A DNA stretch of 64,000 nucleotides from positions 248,001 to 312,000 of the forward strand of contig NZ_VLNY01000001.1 of NCBI RefSeq assembly GCF_008297975.1, read 5' to 3'. Made by a program: the position numbers and the translations under genes. Source of the stretch: Antrihabitans cavernicola. Lineage in GTDB: Bacteria; Actinomycetota; Actinomycetes; Mycobacteriales; Mycobacteriaceae. Position 1 is the first letter of the stretch. Each line of letters opens with the position of its first letter. The notes beneath the pieces are model-generated. The model saw only the letters and a program-made list of their open reading frames with translations. It was not told where the DNA came from and did not search any database. This document shows positions 27,145 through 37,234 of the stretch, piece by piece.

Positions 27145-28971
27145 GTGAGGCAGGCGCAAGGAACGACGCTCGACCATTCGGTACTCGATTTCACGCTCGA
27201 GACGCCGGCCCCCGAGGCACCCGTTTCTCGCAAGACGCCCAGATTCCAGCACGCACTGATCGGGATCGGCTACCTTGCCATCGCGTTCGTCGTTCTCGAA
27301 CGGCAGTGGCGCGATCTGGGCACCGGCTATCTCGTGAAGAGCGGCCAGGACCAGACGATGTGGGAGTGGTTCTTCGCCGTCACCGCGCACTCGATCGCCC
27401 ATCTGGAGAACCCGCTCGGCACAACGCTGCAGAACTATCCACTCGGCGTGAACCTTATGGCAAACACCGCCATGTTCGGCGTCAGCGTTCCGTTGGCACC
27501 GATCACGTTGCTGTTCGGCCCGACGGTCACCTACGTTCTCGTGCTGACGCTGGGGCTCGCGGGGACAGCGTTCGGGTGGTACTGGGTGTTTGCCAAGGAA
27601 GTGGTGACGTCCCGGTTCGCGGCAGCCGTCGGTGGTCTGTTCTGCGGTTTCGCGCCGGGCATGGTGTCGCACGCGAACGGGCATCCGAACTTCGTCGTAC
27701 TCGTCCTCCTCCCGCTGATCGCGCTGCAGGTCATCAAGCTCAGTCGCGGCGACAACAAGTTGCGCGGCGGCGCGATACTCGGCGTGCTGCTCGCGGGACA
27801 GATCGGGCTCGGCGAAGAGCCGCTGCTGATTTTCGCGTTCGCTTTCGCGGTTTTCGCGCTCGTCTACTACTTGCACATGCCCAAGGCGGCCGTCACCGCT
27901 GTTCGACGTGTTTACAAGCCGGTCCTACTCGGCGGTGCCATCGCCGTCTTGATCACCGGCGCCGCGCTGTGGTGGCAGTTCTTCGGCGCGCAGAGCTACC
28001 GCTTCCTCGACCACGGTCAGATGGGCAACGACGCCAAGGCACTTGTGCAGTTCCCGTCGGAGTCGCTGGGCGGCATGTTCGCGCCCGGACAGAACGTCGC
28101 GATCAACGCCACCGAAGAGAACGCGTACTTCGGTTGGCCGCTGCTGATTCTGGTCGCCGTCATCGCTGTGTGGTTCTGGCGAAACAGGATTGCGCGAGCC
28201 GCCACCGTCACCATCGTCGTGTTCGGCGTCATCTCCCTCGGTGCGGAACTGAAGATCGGCAAATCCGATACCGGCATCAAGATGCCGTGGCATTGGCTCG
28301 GCGAATACCCGTTGATCGAGTCAGTACTCGAGACTCGCTTCGCGCTGGCGTGCATCCCGGCGATCGGCATCCTGCTCGCCCTGGCCACGCAGCGCGCGTT
28401 GACGACTCCGATCCGTTCGGTGTCGACCTTCTGGTTCGTCGGTCTTGTCGTCGCACTGCTTCCGTTGACCCCGACTCCGCTGCCCGTCACAGATCGGACA
28501 CCCGCGCCGCAGTTCTTCGCGAACGGCGATTGGCGCGAATTCTCCAGTGGCGGCTCGGTAGTCACCGTTCCACTGCCCGCGCCGGAGCGAGCACAGCCCC
28601 TGCAGTGGCAGGCCGACACCGACTTCGAATACTCCATCGTCGGTGGATATTTCGTCGGCCCGGCAGGCAGCTCACAGCGTAACTCCGCCCACGAAAACGC
28701 CGAACAGAAGGGCAAGTACGGACCCATCGACCGTCCGACCGCACTGTTGTTGGCGAAGGTCGCGAAAACCGGGATCGTGCCCCCGATCGACGCGAGTACC
28801 CGGGCCACCGCGCAGGACGATCTGCACTACTGGCGGGCCGACATGATGGTGCTTCCCGGCGGGCGCAACGAGCCCGCGCTGGCGGCCACCGTCGAACAAC
28901 TGCTGGGCCGCCCAGGCACCCAGGTGGACGATGTGAAGGTCTGGGATGTGCGTGGTGACGTGCACGGATGA
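27145..28971 (+). CDS. Uncharacterised GT-C-like polytopic membrane protein
   Basis: 608 residues, about 11 membrane helices, then an extracytoplasmic C-terminal domain from about 440. The first loop has SGQDQTMWEWFF followed by NYPLGVNLMANT, a layout like GT-C glycosyltransferases with an acidic residue in the first loop. HANGHPNFVVL and GEEPLLIFAFAF are further conserved-looking features. GTG at 27145 follows AGGAGA at 27135-27140. It sits between aftA and the first emb, a position with no counterpart in M. tuberculosis. A role as an extra glycosyltransferase for arabinan or a related glycan is inferred. Confidence 0.75.
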   Translation: MRQAQGTTLDHSVLDFTLETPAPEAPVSRKTPRFQHALIGIGYLAIAFVVLERQWRDLGTGYLVKSGQDQTMWEWFFAVTAHSIAHLENPLGTTLQNYPLGVNLMANTAMFGVSVPLAPITLLFGPTVTYVLVLTLGLAGTAFGWYWVFAKEVVTSRFAAAVGGLFCGFAPGMVSHANGHPNFVVLVLLPLIALQVIKLSRGDNKLRGGAILGVLLAGQIGLGEEPLLIFAFAFAVFALVYYLHMPKAAVTAVRRVYKPVLLGGAIAVLITGAALWWQFFGAQSYRFLDHGQMGNDAKALVQFPSESLGGMFAPGQNVAINATEENAYFGWPLLILVAVIAVWFWRNRIARAATVTIVVFGVISLGAELKIGKSDTGIKMPWHWLGEYPLIESVLETRFALACIPAIGILLALATQRALTTPIRSVSTFWFVGLVVALLPLTPTPLPVTDRTPAPQFFANGDWREFSSGGSVVTVPLPAPERAQPLQWQADTDFEYSIVGGYFVGPAGSSQRNSAHENAEQKGKYGPIDRPTALLLAKVAKTGIVPPIDASTRATAQDDLHYWRADMMVLPGGRNEPALAATVEQLLGRPGTQVDDVKVWDVRGDVHG

Positions 28972-28998
28972 CCCCCGGCGCGGTTAACATCGTGCCTT

Positions 28999-31900
28999 GT
29001 GCCACCTGAGCAGCCTGCTGTCACCCGTAGCCGTGTAGTTCGTCTCGTCGCGATCGTCGCCGGGTTGCTGGGGTTCGTCCTCGCCCTTGCCACGCCGCTA
29101 CTGCCCGTCCGGCAGGATGCGGCTCACATCGATTGGCCGCAGCAGGGCGCGGTCAGCGTGGAAGCACCGCTGGTGTCCTACACACCGATTCAGTTCGACG
29201 CGACCATCCCGGCTGCCGCAGCTCGTGATCTCGGCGCCGACGGTGGGGTGTTGCTGTCGACCGTCCCGAAGCAGTCCAGCGAGGCGAGCAGCGACGGTCT
29301 GGTGGTCAAGGTCGAGGGCGGCAACGTCAACGTCGTCCTCCGCGACATTCCGCTGCTGTCCGCACCCCTGACCGCCTTGCGTGATTCGTCTCGTATCGTC
29401 GTCACCTCCACAGTTGCGCACACCGCAGCCGAAATCACCGACACCACTCCCGATCCGGTCAAGGCCGACGTTGCTCGCGACATTCGCCCACAGATGGTCG
29501 GCATCTTCACGGACCTGAAAACGGTCCCCGCAGGCGCGACCGCACACGTGGATCTGGATTCCCGCTTCTCGTCGAGCCCGAGCGCGCTGAAACTCGCCGC
29601 GATGATCGTGGCTGTGCTGTCGACACTGGTCGCGCTGGTCGCATTGCACCTGCTCGACGGCGTCGATCGGCGCAAGCCACGTCGCTTCCTTCCCGCATCG
29701 TGGTGGAAGGTGACGCCGGTCGACGGCGTGGTGGTCGGAACCCTGTTGGTCTGGCATGTCATCGGTGCCAACACCTCCGACGACGGCTATCTGCTGAACA
29801 TGGCTCGCCTGTCGGATCATTCGGGCTACATGGCCAATTACTACCGCTGGTTCGGAGTGCCGGAAGCACCGTTCGGCTGGTACTACGACGTCCTTGCCGC
29901 ATTCGCAAAGGTCTCGACGGCCAGCCCGTGGATGCGCCTGCCTGCGTTGGTCGCGGCGATCCTGTGTTGGATGCTGATCAGCCGAGAGGTGCTGCCCCGC
30001 TTGGGCGCTCGCGTGAAGAGCAACAAAGTCGCGCTGTGGACGGCAGGCTTGGTGTTCCTGGCGTTCTGGCTGCCCTACAACAACGGGCTGCGGCCGGAAC
30101 CGATCATCGCTCTCGGCGCTCTGCTCACCTGGTGCTCGATCGAACGAGCCATCGCCACCGGACGGCTGCTCCCCGCCGCCGTCGCTGTGCTGATCGCCGC
30201 GTTCTCATTGGCTGCCGGTCCGTCCGGCCTGATCTGTATCGCCGCCTTGATCGCGGGCTCACAACCGGTGTTGCGGGCGATCATCGCCCGTGCCCGAACA
30301 GTCGGGTTCGCATCGCTGATCGCTCCCGGCCTTGCCGCGGGAACCGTTGTGCTGGTGGCGATCTTCGCGGATCAGACGTTGGCAACAGTGCTCGAGTCGA
30401 CGCGCGTGCGGACCGCAATCGGGCCCAACGTGAAGTGGTTCGACGAACGTGTGCGCTGGGACGCTCTGCTCACGATCGGCCCGGACGGCTCGTTGGCGCG
30501 TCGGTTCGGCGTCTTCGTGATGCTGCTCTGCCTCGTGGTGTGCACCGCACAGCTACTACGCAAGGGCGGCCGAATTCCCGGAGCATCCAAAGGCCCGGCG
30601 ACACGCATCCTGGGGATCATCTTCGGGTCGTTGCTGTTGATGATGTTCACCCCCACCAAGTGGACCCATCATTTCGGTGTGTACGCCGGACTCGCGGGAT
30701 CGCTTGCGGCACTTGCAGCAGTCGCCGTCGGATCCGCGAGCATTCGGTCGCCGCGCAACCGCACACTGTTCGCGGCGGCAGTGATGTTCCTGCTCGCCCA
30801 GTCGTTCACCAGCTCCAACGGGTGGTGGTACGTGGGTAGCTACGGCGTGCCGTGGTGGGACAAGCCGCCGACGATCGCAGGTAAGGGATTCGCGACCATC
30901 TTGCTCGGCCTCACGATTCTCCTGCTACTGCTCGCCGCCTGGCATCACTATCGAGCGCCGTACATCAAGCAGCGCAACAACTCTCGACCGGCCCGCATGC
31001 GCAGGATCGCCCCTGCCCCGCTGACCATTGCCGCCGGAGCCGTCGTCGTATTCGAGGTGCTGTCGTTCGCGAAGGGCGCCGTAGCGCAGTATCCGGCGTA
31101 CTCGATCGCCCGCTCCAACATCGACGCGCTCACCGGCAACATATGCGGGCTGGCCAACGACGTGATGGTCGAGACCGATCCGAATGCCGACATGCTGAAG
31201 CCGCTCGTCGGCTCGGTGGGCGACGGATTGTCCGGTGACTCAACCAATTTCACACCGAACGGCGTCGCCAACGATCTCACCGCGGATGCGGAGGAAAAGA
31301 GCAAGGGCGGGGCCAACAGCATCGCCACCGACTCCTCTACCACCACATCGACCACCGGCGCGGGTACCGGTGGCGGTACCGAGGATCAGGGCGGCGTCAA
31401 CGGGAGTCGCGTGATGCTGCCGTTCGGACTGGACCCGGCGCGCACGCCGGTGATGGGCAGCTATCAGACCGGCGAGCAGAAGACCGCGAAGCTGACGACG
31501 CAGTGGTACGGATTGACCCGTTCCGGGCCCATCCTCGTCGTCACCGCCGCTGGGCGCATCAACTCCGTCGACAAGGACGGCGTCGTGACCTATGGCCAGG
31601 ACCTGAAAGTCGAGTACGGCACGCGCAACCCCGACGGCTCGGTCGCGGTGCACGGATCGGTGCCGCCGCTGGATATCGGGCCGTCGCCGTCGTGGCGCAA
31701 CCTGCGAGTGCCATTGGATCGGATTCCACCGGATGCGAACGCCGTTCGGCTCGTCGCAGTCGACAACGACATCACCCAACGCCAGTGGCTCGCGGTCACG
31801 CCACCGCGCGTGCCGGTCATGAAGACGCTCGACGACGTAGTCGGTCGCACCGATCCGGTGCTACTGGACTGGTCGGTGGGGTTGGCGTTCCCGTGCCAGC

Positions 31901-32202
31901 GTCCGTTCGATCACCTTTACGGCGTTGCCGAGGTTCCGAAATACCGGATCCTGCCCGACCGCAACGGCGCCGACTCCACGAATGCCTGGCAAGACGCGAT
32001 CGGCGGTGGGCCTTTGGGGTGGATGCCCGATTTGCTGGCGTCGGAGACTGTTCCGGCTTATTCGAAGGACGACTGGGGCCGCGACTGGGGTTCGCTGGAA
32101 CGGCTCACACCTCTGGACAAATCGGCGGTTCCTGCCAAGGTCGACGTCGTCGAAACCGGTCGTTCCGGACTGTGGACCCCCGGACCCATCAAGGAGAAAT
32201 AG
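28999..32202 (+). CDS. Arabinosyltransferase, Emb family (first copy)
   Basis: 1067 residues. Layout: N-terminal helix, extracytoplasmic carbohydrate-binding-like domain (about 30-200), GT-C core with the catalytic-loop DD in NTSDDGYLLNMAR near 260 and GYMANYYRWFG (Met at the ethambutol-resistance-linked EmbB 306 position), about 15 helices, and a C-terminal CBM-like domain from about 690. It polymerises arabinan from decaprenyl-phosphoryl arabinose. It lacks the N-terminal cysteine pair seen in the second copy. GTG start; a second emb follows after 48 bases. It is closest in character to EmbB, but A/B/C assignment is uncertain. Confidence 0.93.
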   Translation: MPPEQPAVTRSRVVRLVAIVAGLLGFVLALATPLLPVRQDAAHIDWPQQGAVSVEAPLVSYTPIQFDATIPAAAARDLGADGGVLLSTVPKQSSEASSDGLVVKVEGGNVNVVLRDIPLLSAPLTALRDSSRIVVTSTVAHTAAEITDTTPDPVKADVARDIRPQMVGIFTDLKTVPAGATAHVDLDSRFSSSPSALKLAAMIVAVLSTLVALVALHLLDGVDRRKPRRFLPASWWKVTPVDGVVVGTLLVWHVIGANTSDDGYLLNMARLSDHSGYMANYYRWFGVPEAPFGWYYDVLAAFAKVSTASPWMRLPALVAAILCWMLISREVLPRLGARVKSNKVALWTAGLVFLAFWLPYNNGLRPEPIIALGALLTWCSIERAIATGRLLPAAVAVLIAAFSLAAGPSGLICIAALIAGSQPVLRAIIARARTVGFASLIAPGLAAGTVVLVAIFADQTLATVLESTRVRTAIGPNVKWFDERVRWDALLTIGPDGSLARRFGVFVMLLCLVVCTAQLLRKGGRIPGASKGPATRILGIIFGSLLLMMFTPTKWTHHFGVYAGLAGSLAALAAVAVGSASIRSPRNRTLFAAAVMFLLAQSFTSSNGWWYVGSYGVPWWDKPPTIAGKGFATILLGLTILLLLLAAWHHYRAPYIKQRNNSRPARMRRIAPAPLTIAAGAVVVFEVLSFAKGAVAQYPAYSIARSNIDALTGNICGLANDVMVETDPNADMLKPLVGSVGDGLSGDSTNFTPNGVANDLTADAEEKSKGGANSIATDSSTTTSTTGAGTGGGTEDQGGVNGSRVMLPFGLDPARTPVMGSYQTGEQKTAKLTTQWYGLTRSGPILVVTAAGRINSVDKDGVVTYGQDLKVEYGTRNPDGSVAVHGSVPPLDIGPSPSWRNLRVPLDRIPPDANAVRLVAVDNDITQRQWLAVTPPRVPVMKTLDDVVGRTDPVLLDWSVGLAFPCQRPFDHLYGVAEVPKYRILPDRNGADSTNAWQDAIGGGPLGWMPDLLASETVPAYSKDDWGRDWGSLERLTPLDKSAVPAKVDVVETGRSGLWTPGPIKEK

Positions 32203-32250
32203 CGCAGGTCCGTCAAGCAGCGTTAGCTCTGCAATCACTCCTATAACATC

Positions 32251-35200
32251 TTGTCCGTGCCAGATGTCGTGACAGCTCCACCGGTCGTCCCGCGTGTCGA
32301 CCTACGCAAAGAGTTCCGAACAGCCCGTCTGATCGCGATCGTGACCGGACTCCTCGGTGCGCTCTTGGCTCTCGCGACGCCATTTCTTCCCGTGGTGCAG
32401 ACAACGGCAGCCGTGAACTGGCCGCAGGGCGGGCAGGTGGCGAGCGTCGACGCGCCGCTGGTATCCGAAGTACCCATCGACCTCGGCGCGTCCATCCCGT
32501 GCTCGACGGTGAACCAGGTGCCCGCCCGTGGCGGGATCATGCTCGCGACGTCACCCCCACAGGGTGAAGGCGCCGCGCTGAGCGCGATGTTCGTCCGGGT
32601 GTCCGAGACGTCGGTCGACGTGCTGGATCGCAACGTTGTGGTCGCGACCGCACCGCGAGCCGACATGGGCCGCTGCCAGACCATCACCATCACCTCCGAC
32701 GCCGATCACACGGTTGCGGAATTCGTCGGTCTCACCGATACCTCGGGCAAGCCGGTGAAGGGTGAGCTGAAAGGCGATCTCCGGCCGCAGGTGGTCGGCG
32801 TCTTCACCGACTTGACCGGCCCGGCACCCGAGGGCCTGAAGTTCTCGATGAACGTCGACTCGCGGTTCTCCTCGACGCCGACGATCGTCAAGCTGGTCGC
32901 GATGCTCGGAGCGCTGCTGTGCACGCTCATTGCGCTCGGCGCCCTCGCCCGCCTCGACGGCACCGACGGTCGCGGCCACCGCCGCTTCTTCCCATCGCAT
33001 TGGTGGAAGCTGACCGGCGTCGACGCGATCGTGGTCGGGACGCTGGTGGTGTGGCACTTCATCGGCGCCAACACCTCCGACGACGGCTACCTGCTCACCA
33101 TGGCGCGAGTGTCCGAGCACGCCGGCTACATGGCCAATTACTACCGCTGGTTCGGCGTACCCGAGGCACCGTTCGGCTGGTACTACGACGTACTTGCGGC
33201 GTTCGCGAAGGTCTCCACCGCGAGCCCGTGGATGCGCCTACCCGCACTGATCGCCGGACTGCTGTGCTGGATGGTGATCAGCCGCGAGGTGGTGCCGCGC
33301 CTCGGTCGGGCGGTCCGCAACAATTCGGTAGCCCTGTGGACCGGCGGCCTTGTGTTCCTTGCCTTCTGGCTTCCCTACAACAACGGTCTGCGTCCCGAGC
33401 CGATCGTGGCCGTCGGCGCCCTGCTCACCTGGTGCTCCATCGAACGCGCCATCGCCACCGGCCGCCTGCTCCCTGCCGCCGCTGCCTGTTTGGTGGGTGC
33501 GTTCACGCTGGCCGCGGCACCGACCGGCCTGTCGTGTGTGGCGGCGTTGATCGCCGGTGTCCGCCCGCTGACCCGCATCATCGTCAAGCGTCACCGGCTG
33601 GTCGGCACGCTGCCGCTGCTGGCACCGATCACCGCGGCAGGCGTCTTGGTGTTGACCGTGGTCTACGGCGACCAGACCTTCGCGGGGATCAACGAAGCAA
33701 ACCGGGTTCGTCAGCTGATCGGGCCGAACCTGCAGTGGTACAAGGACTTCCTGCGCTACTACTACCTGTTCGTCGACACGGTGGACGGCTCGCTCGCTCG
33801 TCGATTCGCCTTCCTGGTGATGATCCTCTGCCTCGCGACCACGCTGTTCATCCTGTTGCGTCGCAAGCGGATTCCCGGTGTTGCCAATGGTCCGGCGTGG
33901 CGCCTGATGGGCATCGTGTTCGGAACCATCTTCTTCATGATGTTCAACCCCACCAAGTGGACCCACCACTTCGGTGCGTACGCCGGTATCGCCGGATCGT
34001 TGGCGGCGCTGACCGCGGTTGCCGTGTCTGCCAGCGCATTACGGTCTCGACGCAATCGCACCATGTTCGCCGCCGGACTCCTGTTCGTCCTTGCGCTGTC
34101 GTTCTCCGGCATCAACGGCTACTGGTACGTGTCGAGTTACGGCGTGCCGTGGTTCGACAAGCAGGTGTCCCTTGCGGGCAACAAGTCCAACACCGCGTTC
34201 CTGCTGCTCTTCTTCTTGGCGCTCGTGCTGGTTGCCTGGCAGTACCTACGTGAGGGCTACGCCAAACCGCAGGTGAAGGCGAACACCGCCAAGGGCAGAC
34301 GGATCAGGATGTTCGCGGCGGCACCGCTGACCGTGATCGCCGGCTTGATGGTGCTCTTCGAGGTGCTCTCCCTCGCGAAAGGCGCTGTCGCACAGTATCC
34401 CGCGTACTCGTTGGCTCGATCCAACTTCGACGCGCTCAAGGGCGAGTCGTGTGGGCTCGCCAACGACGTGCTGGTGGAACCGAACGCCAACGACGGCATC
34501 CTGCAACCGCTGATCGACCCTGCCAACCCGCCGAAGGACCCCAACGACCCGCTCGGTGGCGGCAACCCGACCGGCTTCACCCCCAACGGAATTCCGACGG
34601 ATCTGTCGGCCGACACGGTCGCGGTGAAACCGGGTCAGGGCAATACCGATTCGCAGAGCGTCGGACCGGTCTTCGAGGGCGGCCAGAATGCCGGCACCGG
34701 TGGCGGCACCGGTCGTCGCGGCGTAAACGGCAGCACGGCCAAGCTGCCGTACGGCCTCGACCCCGCCACAACGCCTGTGCTCGGCAGCTACCAGGAGACC
34801 ACGCAGGAACCTGCCACGTTGACGTCGAGTTGGTATCAATTGCCGGCTCGCAGTGCGGATTCCCCGCTGGTCGTGGTGTCTGCGGCGGGTCGCATCTGGT
34901 CCGTCGACACCAGCCAGGTGGTCACCTACGGCCAGTCGTTGACCATCGACTACGGCAAGCGCCAACCCGACGGCACCGTGAAGGTCGAGGGCAACTACCT
35001 GCCCAAGGACATCGGACCCGCGCCTTCGTGGCGCAACCTGCGCGTGCCGCTCGACGAGATCGCACCGGACGCCGACGTGGTTCGCATCGTCGCAAACGAC
35101 CCCAACCTCACCGGCGATCAATGGCTGGCCTTCACACCCCCGCGGGTGCCGAAGTTGACGTCGCTGAACACCTTCATCGGCAAGGATCAGCCGGTGCTAC

Positions 35201-35565
35201 TGGACTGGGCCGTCGGGCTGCAGTTCCCGTGCCAGCGGCCGTTCAACCATCGCTACGGTGTCGCAGAAGTGCCCAACTACCGCATTCTGCCGGACCGCCC
35301 GCTGGCCGTGTCGTCCACCGACACTTGGCAATCGGCGGACAACGGCGGCCCGTTGCTCTACACGGAGGCGCTCGCCAGTTCGGTCACGTTGCCGACCTAC
35401 CTGAAAGACAACTGGGGCCGGGACTGGGGTTCGCTGGAGCGCTATACCCCGTACTACCCGAAAGCCACGGCGGCGACGATCGACACCGCTGAGGTGACCA
35501 GATCGGGCTTCTGGAAGCCCGGTCCGCTCCGTGTCTTCTGTCCGCCGCACTGCATCGACGAGTGA
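32251..35565 (+). CDS. embB: Arabinosyltransferase, Emb family (second copy, EmbB-like)
   Basis: About 1104 residues with the same layout as the preceding copy. Cys84 (SIPCSTV) and Cys142 (MGRCQTI) in the N-terminal domain could form the disulfide seen in mycobacterial Emb proteins. The catalytic NTSDDGYLLTMAR is near residue 275, and HAGYMANYYRWFG retains Met at the EmbB-306 position. The C-terminal domain contains a Gly-rich stretch (GGQNAGTGGGTGRRG) and ends with two Cys. The start may be TTG 32251 or GTG 32257; no strong ribosome binding site is seen. The stop overlaps the next gene. EmbB naming is by resemblance. Confidence 0.93.
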   Translation: MSVPDVVTAPPVVPRVDLRKEFRTARLIAIVTGLLGALLALATPFLPVVQTTAAVNWPQGGQVASVDAPLVSEVPIDLGASIPCSTVNQVPARGGIMLATSPPQGEGAALSAMFVRVSETSVDVLDRNVVVATAPRADMGRCQTITITSDADHTVAEFVGLTDTSGKPVKGELKGDLRPQVVGVFTDLTGPAPEGLKFSMNVDSRFSSTPTIVKLVAMLGALLCTLIALGALARLDGTDGRGHRRFFPSHWWKLTGVDAIVVGTLVVWHFIGANTSDDGYLLTMARVSEHAGYMANYYRWFGVPEAPFGWYYDVLAAFAKVSTASPWMRLPALIAGLLCWMVISREVVPRLGRAVRNNSVALWTGGLVFLAFWLPYNNGLRPEPIVAVGALLTWCSIERAIATGRLLPAAAACLVGAFTLAAAPTGLSCVAALIAGVRPLTRIIVKRHRLVGTLPLLAPITAAGVLVLTVVYGDQTFAGINEANRVRQLIGPNLQWYKDFLRYYYLFVDTVDGSLARRFAFLVMILCLATTLFILLRRKRIPGVANGPAWRLMGIVFGTIFFMMFNPTKWTHHFGAYAGIAGSLAALTAVAVSASALRSRRNRTMFAAGLLFVLALSFSGINGYWYVSSYGVPWFDKQVSLAGNKSNTAFLLLFFLALVLVAWQYLREGYAKPQVKANTAKGRRIRMFAAAPLTVIAGLMVLFEVLSLAKGAVAQYPAYSLARSNFDALKGESCGLANDVLVEPNANDGILQPLIDPANPPKDPNDPLGGGNPTGFTPNGIPTDLSADTVAVKPGQGNTDSQSVGPVFEGGQNAGTGGGTGRRGVNGSTAKLPYGLDPATTPVLGSYQETTQEPATLTSSWYQLPARSADSPLVVVSAAGRIWSVDTSQVVTYGQSLTIDYGKRQPDGTVKVEGNYLPKDIGPAPSWRNLRVPLDEIAPDADVVRIVANDPNLTGDQWLAFTPPRVPKLTSLNTFIGKDQPVLLDWAVGLQFPCQRPFNHRYGVAEVPNYRILPDRPLAVSSTDTWQSADNGGPLLYTEALASSVTLPTYLKDNWGRDWGSLERYTPYYPKATAATIDTAEVTRSGFWKPGPLRVFCPPHCIDE

Positions 35566-36344
35566 GAGGTGTCGAAAAGTTGACCGACCAGCCCGCTGCC
35601 ATACCCGCACCGTGGAGTGACTCCGACGTTGTCGTGGTCATTCCCACGTTCAACGAAGCCGACAACGTTCCGTTGGTGGTGGGGGAACTGCTCGCGTTGC
35701 CGCTGCCGAATCTGCGAATTCTGATCGCGGACGACAACAGCCCCGACGGCACCGGCGAGGTGGCGGACAACCTGGCGCTGGCGAACCCCGGACGCCTGAT
35801 CGTGTTACACCGCACCGGCAAGCAAGGCCTCGGCCGCGCATACGTCGACGGCATGAACGCGGCGCTCGATGCTGGTGCGGACTTCGTCGTACAGATGGAC
35901 GCAGATCTCTCCCATCCGACGGAGTACGTACCGCAATTGCTCGGCACGATGCTGTCCACGGGTGCGGGTTTGGTGATCGGATCCAGGTACGTCTCCGGTG
36001 GCGCACTGGCCGAAGACTGGCCCTTACACCGAAAAATGTTGTCCGGCTTCGCGAATTTCTACGTAGAGCGGTTGCTGAGCCTGCGAGTCAAGGACATGAC
36101 CGCAGGCTTCAAGATGTGGCGTGCCGATGCACTGCGCGAGATCGACCTCGATCGCATCCGCAGCAACGGCTACTCCTTCCAGGTCGAGATGCACTTCCTG
36201 GCCCAGAAGCAGGCCGTCAAGACACTGGAGATCCCGATCCACTTCAACGAACGGCAGCACGGTGAGTCGAAGATGTCGTTCAAGGTGAAGATGGAAAGCG
36301 CTATCGTGCCGTTCCGTTTGCGGTGGCATCACCGCAAGGCTTGA
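35562..36344 (+). CDS. Polyprenol monophosphomannose synthase-like GT2 (Ppm/DPM1 type)
   Basis: Up to 260 residues. VVVVIPTFNEADNVPLVV opens the GT-A domain, followed by LIADDNSPDGTGEVAD, the DxD-type QMDADLSHP near residue 112, GSRYVSGG and FQVEMHF, the classic DPM1/Ppm1 series. It should transfer mannose (or a related sugar) from GDP-mannose to polyprenyl phosphate on the cytoplasmic side for later mannosylation of lipoglycans. The start is either GTG 35562, overlapping the emb stop, or TTG 35580 with GAGAGG upstream. It is the last gene of the emb unit and convergent with a lipase. Confidence 0.9.
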   Translation: MRGVEKLTDQPAAIPAPWSDSDVVVVIPTFNEADNVPLVVGELLALPLPNLRILIADDNSPDGTGEVADNLALANPGRLIVLHRTGKQGLGRAYVDGMNAALDAGADFVVQMDADLSHPTEYVPQLLGTMLSTGAGLVIGSRYVSGGALAEDWPLHRKMLSGFANFYVERLLSLRVKDMTAGFKMWRADALREIDLDRIRSNGYSFQVEMHFLAQKQAVKTLEIPIHFNERQHGESKMSFKVKMESAIVPFRLRWHHRKA

Positions 36345-36350
36345 GTCAGG

Positions 36351-37220
36351 TTACGAATAGAGCTGATCGACAACCCAGTTCGCGGTGTCCGGGCTCGAGC
36401 GAATCGTCGAGTGGTCGACGGGAGGACGGCCGGGAAACAGATCTTCGTAGAACACGTTGGTCACCCCGGGTTCTGTGATGAACGAGCAGGTTCCGGCCGG
36501 AGTCGCCAAAGTGTCGGCCTTGCTTGCCAGCACGGCGTAGCGGACGCCTGGCTGCGTGACGGGGCCGTCGACGAAGACAGACTCGTACACCGCCGATCCG
36601 GGTGCCATCTGCAAGGTGGTCGCCAGATCAGGCAACAGTTGAGCGAGGATCGGCGCCATGAACGGCAACGTCCGCAGCACCTGCACCGGCGTGATCGGAA
36701 GGTTCTTTATTCCTAGCGCAGCAAGCGATCCGGCGCCGTCGCAACCGCCTCCTTCGGAGGCGATGAAGACCGCGTGCTCAACGTTCGGTGCACCGTGGAG
36801 CACCTTCAAGTAATAGTTCGCGACGATGCTGCCCGCCGAGTGAGCGACGATGTCGACCTTGCGCGCACCGGTCGTTGCCTCGACCCTGTCGACGAACTGC
36901 GCAACCTGGACTGCTGCGGCGGGAATGTCACCGGCCCAACGCTTTCCATCGATGATGCCGCCCTGGAACACGAGCACACAGGCGCCGGCACCCCGCAGGT
37001 GCTGCGTCATCACCGCCCACTGCTCGGCGGTTTGCGCAGTGGTTCCATCGGCGCCCGGCAACACGACGACCGGATCGGGCCGCGCCGCGGTAGGTAGGCA
37101 ACCGATCGGCGGCTCGATAGTCGTCCCGGCAGGTGCCACAGGAGCGGCGCCTGCAGGTGCGGCCGCCAGCACCAACAGCCCGGCAAGCATCCCCGTCACT
37201 ACGAAACGCGCGAACTTCAT
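36351..37220 (-). CDS. Secreted lipase/esterase (class 2 lipase, alpha/beta hydrolase)
   Basis: 289 residues. An N-terminal signal peptide ends near PAGAAPVAP. The nucleophile lies in VDIVAHSAGSIVANYYLK (AHSAGS) near residue 128, Asp probably in ASKADTLATP, and His in PPVDHSTIRSS. This matches the EstA/LipB-like secreted lipases of actinobacteria. ATG at 37220 is chosen since GGAGG lies about eight bases upstream; the GTG at 37229 would be too close to it. It is divergent from a TetR gene with a very strong palindromic operator between them, so TetR control is likely. Confidence 0.86.
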   Translation of the reverse strand: MKFARFVVTGMLAGLLVLAAAPAGAAPVAPAGTTIEPPIGCLPTAARPDPVVVLPGADGTTAQTAEQWAVMTQHLRGAGACVLVFQGGIIDGKRWAGDIPAAAVQVAQFVDRVEATTGARKVDIVAHSAGSIVANYYLKVLHGAPNVEHAVFIASEGGGCDGAGSLAALGIKNLPITPVQVLRTLPFMAPILAQLLPDLATTLQMAPGSAVYESVFVDGPVTQPGVRYAVLASKADTLATPAGTCSFITEPGVTNVFYEDLFPGRPPVDHSTIRSSPDTANWVVDQLYS

Positions 37221-37234
37221 GCCGCTCACCCTCC

